From Phialocephala subalpina (Eukaryota; Ascomycota; Leotiomycetes; Helotiales; Mollisiaceae), in the NCBI GenBank assembly GCA_900073065.1, contig FJOG01000032.1, forward strand, positions 169,160 to 233,159: a stretch of DNA of 64,000 nucleotides, written 5' to 3'. The stretch's first letter is position 1. Each line of letters begins with the position of its first letter. Position numbers and translations under genes: made by a program. This document shows, one piece after another, positions 11,401 through 21,709 of the stretch. Under the pieces are notes generated by a model, which was not told the DNA's origin, searched no databases, and saw only the letters and a program-made list of their open reading frames with translations.

Positions 11401-12902
11401 CTAAAAGGATTTTTTGAGGTATTTTCGGAGGTCTCGTAATATCGTTTGCTAGTCTTATTCGTTATAAATCGGAGGATAGCCTTTTCGAGGTAAAAAAGCG
11501 CTATTAGTTCTTAATATTTCGAGTGTAAATATACCGCGTATAGTACTCTCGCCGCGCTTTATTATATCGGCGATTTTAGCTTGAGATATACCGGCTAAAG
11601 CGGCGCCCTCGATTTTTCCCCTTTTATAAGGAGTTAATTCGTAACTTCGAGGGCGCTGATTGCCATTAGTTTAACGCAAAGGAGTGCGTTATGGTGGCAT
11701 AATAGTAGTTTAAAGAGGAAAGAGTAATAAAAGAAAGCGCGAATTTTCGCGATTTTAACCAAAAAACGCATAGACTTAAAACCCGTGACTATAGCTGACG
11801 CTTCATGGTTAGTCCTTATAAAAGACTGCAGGTGGGGTACAGACGGCTGTGGCTAAAGGACTGGACATGTCTTTCAAGGTCGAAGATGGTTGAGAGGGTA
11901 TGTCATTGTGAATGCTGCTGGCAAGGACTTCAGCAGGCGAGGTTGACGACGGGGCCGACTTGGATGCAAGAAGAAAAGTAATGTCTTATCCATATGCAAC
12001 CAGGACTTTGGGATCTTCAACCGTGAAGAAATTCCCAGACCCAACGTTGTCAGGATACCTAGTACATGCCCAATATCCGTCAATATCTGACACTTGCATA
12101 AAGTATACCTCGATGCACAAGGAGCCAGAAGCAGATATCAAGCAGAACTCCACCATCATACAGGCATAACCTATACTAGGGTCGATGGCATGGAGAGGTG
12201 GCTGGAGTTAAGGGTTTGTTTCCCGAGTTGCCGGGAATTTTTGAATTCTCTGTAAAGCCAGCGCCGAAGTATATTTCCGTCCAAACAATTAGGCCATTGG
12301 TTTCACTTCCAAAAACCGGGTAGTTGTACACCGGACTAGGAAACACAGGCATAGGAAGTGTGGAAGTTTGAATCATTGAAGGAAGGGAGCCTTGTACGCC
12401 GATTGTAGCCATTTGAGGAGGGGGGGAGATAGGTGGTAGTTGCGTCGATACCCCAATCCGGTCTTCCGTGATGTGTTCATATCGGAAAAGGAATCGTGAT
12501 GAATGGTGTAACAGGAGGAGGCACGCTGTTGATCATTGGTAGTGTTGGGACTGGAGTGGATGTAGGAATATTCTCAATTGTTGCCGTCCGGAAAGGACTT
12601 CCAAAATAAGGAGGTGATGCCAGAGGCCATTGCAGTGTCGTGCCAGTTCTCGGCTTTGGTGTCAAAACTCGAGGAGGCGGGGCAAGTGAATATTTTATGC
12701 TACAAGAAGTGAGCATAGGACCACAAGCAGATGCATGTATCTACGAGGAGAGGATATAGGTCTCCTATGGTGGACTTCTATCATCCCAAATAGTTAGGTA
12801 GATGCTTTTGCAGAAACCCTCATCGAACGAGTCAGCCTTGTCAGCCTTGACCATCGTCGTGAGGAGCAGCGAAGACAAAACTACAGGAAGATGATACATC
12901 AT
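8430..12902 (-). pseudogene. Secreted multi-CBM18 chitin-binding protein gene, broken and transposon-interrupted
   Basis: On the minus strand, 12902 begins MMYHLPVVLSSLLLTTMVKA, a convincing signal peptide. Downstream pieces, often in different frames, give a Pro/Thr-rich region (12716-12477), a Cys-poor segment, then two copies of a Cys-rich module (VCTPPA.FY.DT..., ACG.F.VCQ, ASS.AF.DA, DQMVSF.C), the first cut by a Tc1 element at 10438-11778. Three CBM18 (hevein-like) modules follow: an intact one (NGWCGSGVTCLDWALGQCCS then QYSSCGSDADYCGVGCQSAF, about 9650-9785), a second split by a putative intron, and a third ending CKIGCQPEFGACS near 8890. The C terminus at 8430-8700 is a further Cys-containing segment. 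At least three frame breaks sit in homopolymers (8989-8993, 9419-9421, 9921-9923). Intact relatives bind chitin in the wall or outside the cell. Whether these are sequencing errors or true decay is open, but the transposon alone inactivates the gene. Confidence 0.65.
10438..11778 (-). mobile_element. Tc1/mariner transposon, RIP-mutated relic
   Basis: The 1.34-kb AT-rich block starts TA-AGTCTGTGCGG at 10438 and ends with the inverted form CGCATAGACT-TA at 11778, giving short imperfect terminal inverted repeats and a TA target duplication. The minus strand still reads like a Tc1-type transposase, starting near 11650: ELTPYKRGKIEGAALAGISQ with IKRGESTIRG (helix-turn-helix), then an RRENIGL-type region, MWSNKYFIKRG where MWSDE is expected, the second DDE segment QNNALVYTTK and finally LIYSPDFNPIKHA (normally PYSPDLNPIEH). 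Numerous stops and the D-to-N, E-to-K pattern fit C-to-T changes on both strands. It is inserted in the Cys-rich module of the CBM18 gene. It is unlike the element at 16297 in end sequence. Confidence 0.82.
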
Positions 12903-13621
12903 GGAAGCGTGATGGTCCTTGGGAATTGCGAAAGCGTTGAGATGTGATTTTCGCTAAAATCATACTTGATGCACCTTGGTTTCTTCGTCCCGGGACACGT
13001 GGTGTATGAACACAAGTGACTGACTCATCTTTTGCTCAAATCAATCGACCATGACTGCACACCCTCTCCCGCAACGGAGGAACGCGGAGCAAATCAAATT
13101 GGTCAGCTAGCGACACGCCTTCAAGTGTTCATACTGCCCAAGCTTCTCACCAACACCAAAACGCCATCCCCATCTTGACTCCTGTGGCACAAGTGGCTAT
13201 ATGCGTATTGAATGGTTTCCGCAACCTCCATTTCCTCGCCCTTTGCTAAACTCTACAGTGTGCGAGATGGGGTGCTAAGCACCTTGAGATCTTTCTTTCC
13301 CAATCCCACTAATTTTCTCGACACGGTACTGGGCCGCGCCTGCAAATACATTCGCATTCTTCTGCAAGCTCTCGGTTTTGTTTGTGCAGTTCGAGTTGTC
13401 AAAGCGGGACGGGCTGGAGCTGGAGCTCTGGCGGCAGAGATTGCTGGAGAAGGACTGATGGTGAGAGCTGGGACTTGAATATGTGCAGCCTCGACTAACT
13501 ACTGGAGTGTAGCCATTCCCTATCGCAAAAAAAAAAGTAGAATGCCTGAGCCAAAGGCTTCAATCCTGGCAGAGGGAATGGGTTCAACCGGACGCCACGA
13601 AATCCTCGAAGCAGTGAACGA
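12903..13621. other. Intergenic stretch; doubtful 88-codon ORF
   Basis: This is the presumed promoter of the CBM18 gene and the 3' flank of the kinase gene. A plus-strand reading frame at 13212-13478 (88 codons, hydrophobic middle RILLQALGFVCAVRVVKAGR) is open but matches nothing I know. I would not annotate it as a gene without transcripts. Confidence 0.35.
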
Positions 13622-16240
13622 CTACATTCTATTGGTGCCCTTCCTTGGCAGCCAGTTGTTGAATGCATCTTTTCTGCCAAACAGCTGGAAGATGCAAAGC
13701 CAAAAATCAGGGACCTTCTCCTTGATGTATTGCATAAAGTAGATGTGCAGCCATATTCTCCTCGCTGTTGATCTGACCACCTTGGATGATCTGTCCCCAT
13801 TCCCCCAAACCTTGGGCCCTAGCGTTGATGTGGTGGGTACTTTGCGTTAAAGTATTAGCACCTGGGCTAACTGGCGGATCGTAATACTCGTTCTGCTCAT
13901 AGACAGGTTCCGGTATGCTTCGTGGGACATATTCCCCGGAAGATTCTGTTTCCCAGTTATCCCAGCTACNNNNNNNNNNNNNNNNNNNNNNNNNNNNNNN
14001 NNNNNNNNNNNNNNNNNNNNNNNNNNNNNNNNNNNNNNNNNNNNNNNNNNNNNNNNNNNNNNNNNNNNNNNNNNNNNNNNNNNNNNNNNNNNNNNNNNNN
14101 NNNNNNNNNNNNNNNNNNNNNNNNNNNNNNNNNNNNNNNNNNNNNNNNNNNNNNNNNNNNNNNNNNNNNNNNNNNNNNNNNNNNNNNNNNNNNNNNNNNN
14201 NNNNNNNNNNNNNNNNNNNNNNNNNNNNNNNNNNNNNNNNNNNNNNNNNNNNNNNNNNNNNNNNNNNNNNNNNNNNNNNNNNNNNNNNNNNNNNNNNNNN
14301 NNNNNNNNNNNNNNNNNNNNNNNNNNNNNNNNNNNNNNNNNNNNNNNNNNNNNNNNNNNNNNNNNNNNNNNNNNNNNNNNNNNNNNNNNNNNNNNNNNNN
14401 NNNNNNNNNNNNNNNNNNNNNNNNNNNNNNNNNNNNNNNNNNNNNNNNNNNNNNNNNNNNNNNNNNNNNNNNNNNNNNNNNNNNNNNNNNNNNNNNNNNN
14501 NNNNNNNNNNNNNNNNNNNNNNNNNNNNNNNNNNNNNNNNNNNNNNNNNNNNNNNNNNNNNNNNNNNNNNNNNTGTCCCATGGCAGCGACAGAGGATCCC
14601 GACACAGTTCGGATCCTGCAGCCCAGCCTTCACCAAACAAGTCTATCCCCGGCACAGATTCCACACGCTGGGGACCACTGTTGAAATTGGCTATGATGGT
14701 TGGTGCTCCAGAAGAGGGAGGCGGCGCGTGCCCTTCAGCCGGATAGTAAGAGGTCGGTGTCGGGGTTAGACACCGCTCATAGGATGCGGTAATGAGCCGC
14801 GATGCTTCCCTATAGCAATCCCGAGCTGAACGTCGCAACTTCGGGTCCATGACTATCATAGCACTCGACAAGAGGTCGATCAGGTCCCCATTCTCCCAGT
14901 CGTTGACTTGGTCGACAAGCAATTCACACCAGTCTCTTCCTCGGTATCCACGGTGATTCGGAAGACCACAGGCGCACTCAAAGGCAACCATACCAAGAGA
15001 CCAGATGTCTACGGCTGGCGTGTAACTATTCCCCGCGTAAACTTCCGGGGCAAGATAGAGTTGTGTACCGCAAAATGTTTTTAAATCATTGCTTGCTTTT
15101 GAAAGACCGAAGTCCGTGAACTTAATGTGGAGCGGATCTCGAGAGAAGAGAAGGATGTTGCCTGGCTTGATGTCTCGATGTACAATTGGCACTTTGCGTT
15201 CATGGAGATCTGCTAAAGCTGACAATCCTTGACAAAGAACCGTCATGCTCTCTTCGAGCGATAGTTCCAAGCCTTCTAAAGTCCCAAAAGGAACATATTC
15301 TAGAACCAATCGAGGCGACGGCGTGAGTGTCGACTCTATAAGGCTAACGACATGGTCCTAGCAAGATATTAGCGGGATATATCTAACTGGAGGAGTAGGC
15401 TTATCAATTTACATGTGAGATTTGGCCCATAATCTCGGCTTCCTTCTCCCACGACTTCCGGTTAAACTTTCTTTTGTTGAGAGGCTCCTTATACGCATAC
15501 TCAATCCCAGTGCTGACATCCCAATAACGCCTCACAACCGCGAAGGCTCCCTTGCCCAGCGTCTCTTGCTTGAGGCGGATGGCACCTTGGTTAGGGGTGT
15601 GCGACTGACTAGGAGGTGCAGTTGGACTGTAGATGCCGAGTCCATTGAGATGGGGTTCGTCTGCCTCCTGGAGGAATCGGTCAACATTGGCATTGTACAG
15701 ATCTGGACTCTCATCATGCCTAGAGACCTCGATCCGAAAGCTAACACCCTGGATCTCAATGACGATTTCTTTAGTGCGCCTGGGGACTTTGTGGCCGCCG
15801 AGGATCCACGTGAAATGACGGCGTAGCTCTCGTCCTTGGTCGTTGTAGGAGACGGTGGTCCCGTACGTCGAACAGTCTCGCAAGATCAATCGTCGCTCTG
15901 CATCAAATGTGAGGTAGCAATGATGCCGGCTGATCTTACGGAGTCTCGGTAGAGCAATGCCGCAGTTTGGATCCGTTCCAAACATAAGTCCTTTGCCGCT
16001 TTTTAGTTCAGCATCGAAGGTCAATGGAAGTCGGGGATAAGATGCAGCCTGATCCTCCTGATCATCTTCGTCTGGTGGAACCGTGGACTGTCGGCTGCGA
16101 TAGCCCGACTCTTCCTGAATGTGTTGCGATGTATTCATCCGAATCGCCTCCCAGGTGTGTTTGCCCTTGTCTTCACTCGTCGTGGGAGACAACCAAGCGA
16201 TCGAATTAGAATCTTCCATCATTGAAACAATTGGTTTCAA
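13622..16240 (-). CDS. FHA-domain Ser/Thr protein kinase (interrupted by assembly gap)
   Basis: Exon 1 is 15413-16240 and exon 2 starts at 15357 (intron 15358-15412, GTAAAT donor, CTAG acceptor, joining ISH-DHVVSL). Residues about 75-165 form an FHA domain (GLMFGTDPNCGIALP, KISRHHCYLTF, STYGTTVSYN), which binds phosphothreonine. The kinase domain follows with LGKGAFAVVRRYWD, catalytic lysine in YAYKEPL, HRDIKPGNILL, DFGLSK and GTQLYLAPEVY, all key residues present. This order, FHA then kinase, is that of Rad53/Chk2-like kinases, but only the layout supports a checkpoint role. A run of 604 N (13970-14573) removes part of the tail. After the gap one frame ends at 13707 (AIHQGEGP); shifting frame gives VPDFWLCIFQLFGRKDAFNN and a stop at 13622, so the true 3' end is unresolved. 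A Tc1 element begins 57 bp upstream of the ATG. Confidence 0.8.
13970..14573. other. Assembly gap (604 N)
   Basis: This is a run of undetermined bases inside the 3' part of the kinase gene. Its true length is unknown, so frame across it cannot be inferred. Confidence 0.99.
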
Positions 16241-16296
16241 TGAGGCAATAGAACGATTGTCTGACCAAAATCATTGCGTGCTGCCTTGACTATATA

Positions 16297-17622
16297 CTGT
16301 GGTCTAAGGATAAATAAGTGTACCCCCTGAGGGTTGGGGTGGTTCTAGTAGCTTCTGTGCGACCGGGGTCCACCACCAATAAGTTCAATGCTTCTCCCAT
16401 GCTGCTTTAGATCACTTCTTACTCACTTTCTTAGCAAAAACACCTCTATCAACATGACTGAAGCATCAGAGTACTGGGTCCCTACTCCCAAAACACCAAA
16501 TCAAATCCTCTCTCGCGACGACCGACTACGCATTCAAGTTCTATTCTTTGAGGCAGGATGGACCAAAGACGAGATAGCTCTTCAACACCCTCGCTTTTCT
16601 ATGAGGCAGATCAAGTACGCTTTAGCACATAGACTCACGCCTCAAAAGAAACGCTATGGAAGACATCCTTTCGTTGGTCCTCAAGAAAAGAAGCAGTTAA
16701 TAGACTGGGTGTGTGCAAGTAAGAAGAATAAGAGGATATCGTGGAAGCAGATCCCTGGGATCTTTGGCTGGGACTGCAAAGTTTATGCTATTGAAACAGC
16801 ATTCAGAATAGAAGGATTTGGACGGTACACTGCTCTTAGGAAACTTAAGCTGACAGCTGAGCACGCTAGAATCAGACTGCAGTGGGCACAAGAGCATTTA
16901 AGCTGGACAGAAGAGCAGTGGTTTTAAGTGTTTTAGACGGATGAAACATGGGTTAAGCCGGGCAGACACAAGAAGGTGAAAGTTACAAGGAGAATGGGAG
17001 AGGCTTTGCATCCTGATTGTATAGAGCCTAAAGTACAGAGGAAGATTAGATGGATGTTTTGGGGAGGAATCTCAGGGCTATAGGGGAAAGGGCCGGGCTT
17101 GTTTTAAGAGAAGAGATAGGGCACAATCAAGTCAGAGAGCTATTGTGAGCATATTGTGCCTCTAATGGAAGAGTATGTGCTTCCTAGAGGGCTTATTGTT
17201 ATGCAAGATAATGCTGGGGGGCACGCAACTAGAGATACTTTAGTATTGATAGGAAGAAAAGGCATTGTGCCTATCTTTTGGCTTGCATTATCACCAGATC
17301 TTAATCCTATTGAAACTCTATGGGATAGAGTGAAGGATATTATTGAACAAAAGGACCTTGAGATTTATAGATCCTATCCTAGGCTTAAAGTAGCTATAAT
17401 GGAAGCCTAGAACTCAATTACAGATGAGGAGGTTAGAGATTTAATAAGGACAATGCATGATAGATGTCAAGCTGTGATAGACGCTGGAGGATGGCATACA
17501 AAATACTAGCTGTATAGTAGAAAAATCGATGTCTGACTTCAAGCTTGTGCATAGGGCGGCACCAGAGTGGGGCGTGCGGCGCATACCCTCAGGGGGTACA
17601 CTTATTTATCCTCAGACCACAG
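16297..17622 (+). mobile_element. Tc1/mariner transposon with 38-bp terminal inverted repeats
   Basis: The element is 1,326 bp, flanked on both sides by TA (16295-16296 and 17623-17624). Its ends, 16297-16334 and 17585-17622, are inverted copies differing at one position; each contains AAGTGTACCCCCTGAGGGT or its complement. Size, TA target and a single transposase gene place it in Tc1/mariner. It is full-length but its transposase is interrupted, so it could move only with help from an intact copy. It sits in the promoter region of the FHA kinase. Confidence 0.92.
16454..17509 (+). pseudogene. Tc1/mariner transposase with six in-frame stops
   Basis: One frame runs for 352 codons from MTEASEYWVPTPKTPNQILS to GGWHTKY without any insertion or deletion. 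Residues 20-75 form the DNA-binding region (DRLRIQVLFFEAGWTKDEIA then FSMRQIKYALAHRLTPQKK). The DDE catalytic motifs are all present: TDETWV, MQDNAGGHA and LSPDLNPIETLWDRVK. Stops fall after EEQWF, VF, ISGL, GLF, EKR and MEA. Most are explained by a single CAA/CAG-to-TAA/TAG or TGG-to-TAG change; the TAA after GLF would need two G-to-A changes if it was TGG. This matches RIP. The absence of frameshifts says the inactivation was by point mutation and fairly recent. Confidence 0.88.
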
Positions 17623-17624
17623 TA

Positions 17625-17938
17625 CACCAAGATGCCTCACAGGGGACACACGAGATCCAATGAAGCAGCCTTGTCAGTCGTCGTGCAGCGGAAGCGGCAA
17701 GTCACTGTTGGAAGAGATAAACCAACCGTTGGGCAGGATTCGCATTGGCATTGGGCATATTCAAGGGAGCTGCATGAACGGATCACGAGAGGTCGAACTT
17801 AAAGTATGACTCAAAATCGGCCACAGCCCGTAGGCGCCAAGACCGTGTCGGAAGATCATTTCCCCGGAGCCTTCGGCCAGCACCTCTCACCCCTCTCAAA
17901 TCTCACCACCTTATACCCTTCAACGTCATCCATCAACA
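17625..17938. other. Short intergenic stretch upstream of the unknown-function gene
   Basis: Ordinary-composition DNA between the Tc1 element and the next ATG. The last 60 bases are pyrimidine-rich (CCCCTCTCAAATCTCACCACC), common just upstream of fungal start codons. Confidence 0.4.
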
Positions 17939-19916
17939 ATGGCGCCCAAGAAATCGCAGACTCCGAAATTATTCACTTGCGATCTCGCTGCTTATAGTGA
18001 TGCAGAGCTTAACAAGTACCTGGAAACCAACGGAGGGTAAGGGATCGCTGAGTATTATGATCTCTTGGCGTTGCTAAAGTTCACGCAGAATCGTTGACGT
18101 GGAAGACTACGAGAACCTAAGAAAAGACACAGTTCTTATTCAGAGATTACGGTAAGGGCTCCTTCTCTGTTGTATCCTCTTTCTCCAATAACCCTGCTGT
18201 AGGATGCGAGCACGCGCGCGCGGCTTGCCGCACTCCTATCTAATTGATCCCGACGACCTTACGGCACGCCTTGAAGATATATCCGCCGACAGACAAGCAC
18301 TGCCTCGATCACCCTCACAGATGGGATCAGATTATCGCAGCCGGGATACGACAGGGCCATTAGACGAGGAAGAAGATTATCGTCTTGATCTGAAAAAAGA
18401 GACGAAATACTATAATACACTGGTGAATGAAGGTGGCCGTCCCTCACACCCGGTCAGTCTTGGCCGGAATATTATAGATGACCCCGGAGAGTACCGCGAG
18501 ATCCTGTCGTACTGGTGGAAGGGCGAGAATGACTGGCAAGTGTTTGAATCTCAGATGGGGAGATGGCGAGAATTTCGTAGGTGGCAACGAAAGAACAGGG
18601 AGGACGGTCGCTTTCCTAAATATGTCGAGGGGGTGAAGCAAGGCCTGGCAGAACATGGATTCACGCGAGCGTTTCAACTCGATGAGGATCCAGAGCGACA
18701 GGACAAGTTGACGACGTGGATCGAGTTTCTTGACTACGAGTATTGGTGGTATGACAAAGATATGAGATTCGTCAAGCGTCAACAGCCACAGTACGACGAA
18801 GCATGGAAGGAGCTCGTGGATTCGCAGGTCTTGAGACCTAATGAGACGGAAGAGTTCATCTGCAACATCGCCTCGGCATTTCAGCACGAGAGTGAAGAAG
18901 AACGAGCTAACAAGGCTATGGAATTCGCGAAATCGGCCGTGATATCGGCCCAGAAAGCCTTCACTGATCCACGACGCTCTAATCTCTCCAAGTCAGAGGC
19001 TCGACAGCGGTTAGTAGCGGCCCAATCCGAACTGGACGCGGCGGTGAAGTCGCTCGAATCGATTAAGCGACGAGATGATCTCATCTACGAATTTTATAAG
19101 AAGACACAGCTATCTCAAATCACGAAAGATGGTAAGCGGAAGCGAAGTTACCAGAGCGCCAAAGACGATGCAAAGCGCCGTAGTATATTGCTGCGATGGA
19201 TTCTACAGCAAATACCTCTGATCGAGCTCGAGTTGAACCAAGTCAAGGTGGCCGAGAACGACTCAAACGAGGAGGACGGCGGAAAAAGTCGCAAACGTCA
19301 CCCCGTTGACGACCTCAACCAAGAGCGAGTTTTAAAGCGGCGGAAAGAAGACAGCGGGAACAATGCTTTGTCAAACCACAAAACGCGTGCCTCCACAACC
19401 CAAACGACTTCTCAAGACTCCTCCTTGACGCAGCGGCCACTACGAACAGCGGGACACGAGGGACAGCTCAAGCGCAACTACTATGACGCAACAGGCGAAG
19501 GACGGGCTATCAAGAGCCGTAGACACAATGGCCAGACATCGAACGCCGCAAAGCCAGTATCGACTGGAGAGCCTGGAGAGCCTCTTTCTATCCAACCGGA
19601 CAGCTCAAAGGCCGATGATAATACTACGCAAGTACCGAAGCCCCGCAAAAGACAAGCCAAGATATACCAGAAGGAGCGGGAAAGTCGAAGAATCGCCGGC
19701 CATTTACCTCAATTTGGCATGCTCCCAAAACGAGGTGAACCAGCTCCACTCTATGCACCTCCATCAAGACATCCTTCGAACATACGCAAGCCGTATCATT
19801 CAAGCCCTCGCAGCCACGCATCGTCCAAGAAGTCAATAGCAGTGAAGGCCGCGAAATCTCACGGGATATCGAAGTCGAGGCGAGAGACAAAGCGTTCAAA
19901 GAGGTCCAAGAAGTGA
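17939..19916 (+). CDS. Hypothetical nuclear-type basic protein, three exons
   Basis: Exons 17939-18036, 18089-18151 and 18203-19916 join in frame for 624 residues (introns of 52 and 51 bp with GTAAGG donors). The start MAPKKSQTPKLFTCDLAAYS follows a pyrimidine-rich leader. The N-terminal half has a Trp-rich block (YWWKGENDWQVFESQMGRWR, EFLDYEYWWYD) of a kind seen in uncharacterised fungal proteins. Residues about 270-330 are Ala/Lys/Glu-rich and probably helical or coiled coil. The last 230 residues are disordered and very basic (KRRKEDSG, RAIKSRR, ETKRSKRSKK), suggesting nuclear localisation. I do not recognise a catalytic or binding domain. Confidence 0.8.
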
Positions 19917-20654
19917 TCTGGGGGCTAAGCGCCGCTTCTCATCGAAGCTCGGCGGCCCTTTTCCCGATGCAACAGCACTTTGTTCACGTCCATAAACGGC
20001 TTCGTGTGGCTGTATTGTGCAAAAGTATCCCATTGCGCCAAGATATTGTGATCTCTCTGCCTACTCTTTGTCATGTTTGCATTCCCATGACGATCCGTCA
20101 CCGGAGATAAAGCTACACTCATATCTAGGGATAGTGGGGACAGTTCGATTGGGAGAGGGCGGTTGGAAACCAGATGCAAGTCGCTCGGCCAAGTGGGGAA
20201 GCCAATGTGCACTTGACCTGGGAAGGTGTCAACCAAGAAGTGGAGAGTGGTCCGTGTAAGTCCTGGAGAATGCTGGTCTTGGCCACTCGCAAAATTATGC
20301 CTTTTGAGCCACTCATTCGTGCGGCTTCTTCCAGAGCAGTTCACACTTCACCAGTCGTTTGACTACGCAAGAAGGGGCTTCTTGGAAAAGGCTTTCTGAT
20401 AACACTACTAGTACAACTTCAGCATACATTGGAGATAATACCAACCGTTGCTCATTTGTCCGAACCATCAGAAAATGTCTCTGTACCTCGACACCGCTCT
20501 GTCCAACGTACCCGGCTCCCAGAGTCGCCAGGAAAGAATTCTGAACGGCGCGGATGAGGAAATCCCGTCATTCAGCAACGATGGGACGGAAGTCCGGACA
20601 GTGATGATCCAGGGGCTTCAATACTTAGTTAGGCCTCCCCAACTCATCTTCGCG
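19917..20654. other. Intergenic stretch
   Basis: Tail-side flank between the unknown-function gene and the CorA-like relic, which converge. Nothing recognisable. Confidence 0.4.
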
Positions 20655-21700
20655 CTACTCATTCTCTCTTGTCCTCTGGGTCCGCTTTCTCATAGCTGTC
20701 ATGATTGATTTTTCCATTTCTTCAAGGCCTTTTTCCAGCTCATCGTCTTCCACCTCGAAAACCATTTGTTTCTGTTTTTCTCAAAGCAGCCACAACCCGA
20801 CCACTAACATTGTTATTGGAGTTGTGACTGCCTAATAGAGCCAAGAGTTTGGTGACATCGCTGAAGATATATTCTGTGTGCTCTGGAAGTTGGAGAACGT
20901 AGTTGAAAGATTGACTGCAAGTTTCATTATTCTGTCTGCGCTGATCGACCTGAAATGATGTGTTGACTTACTGCTAAGAATGTGCCTAGAAGGAATACAC
21001 TTCCAAGAAGAGAGATTATTTTCATTGACTCGGCATCGCGCTTGCTTGAAGCGGCGAGCTTTCTTTGATACCCTGCCCTTTGAAAATTCAATCTGCTCTT
21101 CATCTGCATCGTGATAGTATCTAGCTGTGCTAATGCTTAGCATTGTGTGGGCGTTAGCGGACATGCTCATAGAGCACGTACCGGACCTTTCTGAATATTA
21201 CGCCGGTGTTAGTCGTTAGAAGCCAAAGTTTCACTTCCGGATCAAGGTGACTGCGGTTCCCCGATAATACTCATCTGGTACTAGCTTTCTTCTTAGCTTT
21301 CGAAGTGCGGGGCTCCACGATATAAAATCAGGAAGCCAGGCAACTTCTCTCCCAATAAGAAGGCGAATTTGAAACAGAAAAGAATACTTGAGATCACGAA
21401 TGTAGTGTTATTACTCATGTTGAGCAGAATACCCAGAGTTATAGACATACAACCTTCAATGCCGAAGCGCATTAAGCAGGGAATGGTATCTAGTTGCTGC
21501 TCAAACACTTTGAGCTCCTTAGACTGAGAAAGGAGCGAATCTTTCCATCGATCAAGACGCTGAAGTTCTCTTGTTGTAGTTGCAGTACTTTGTGCCTCGA
21601 CAATAGCTCTTGTATCTCCATAGAAGTATCTTTGGACAGTGACAAGATTTTTGTCATAGGTTCTCCGTGGTGTCGATAGTGAAGCCGTATTCGAGTTCGC
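20655..21700 (-). pseudogene. CorA-like membrane protein relic
   Basis: On the minus strand the C-terminal part is clear: LAQLDTITMQMKSRLN, AGYQRKLAASSKRDAESMKI then ISLLGSVFLLGTFLA, corresponding to the 'RDs.sMk.ia.lt..FLPGTF' first membrane helix of fungal CorA-like proteins. After a GTAAGT intron come STTFSNFQ, SPNSWLY, AVTTPITMLVVGLWLL (second helix) and an acidic tail ending at 20655. Two tryptophan codons expected in this helix region are stops: TAG at 20832-20834 and TGA at 20781-20783; a base is also missing just after the splice (SIF/STTF). TGG to TAG or TGA is a G-to-A change as made by RIP. The upstream part to 21700 is helical and charged and probably belongs to the same gene, but I cannot prove it. 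Confidence 0.65.
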
Positions 21701-21709
21701 ATCTCGATC

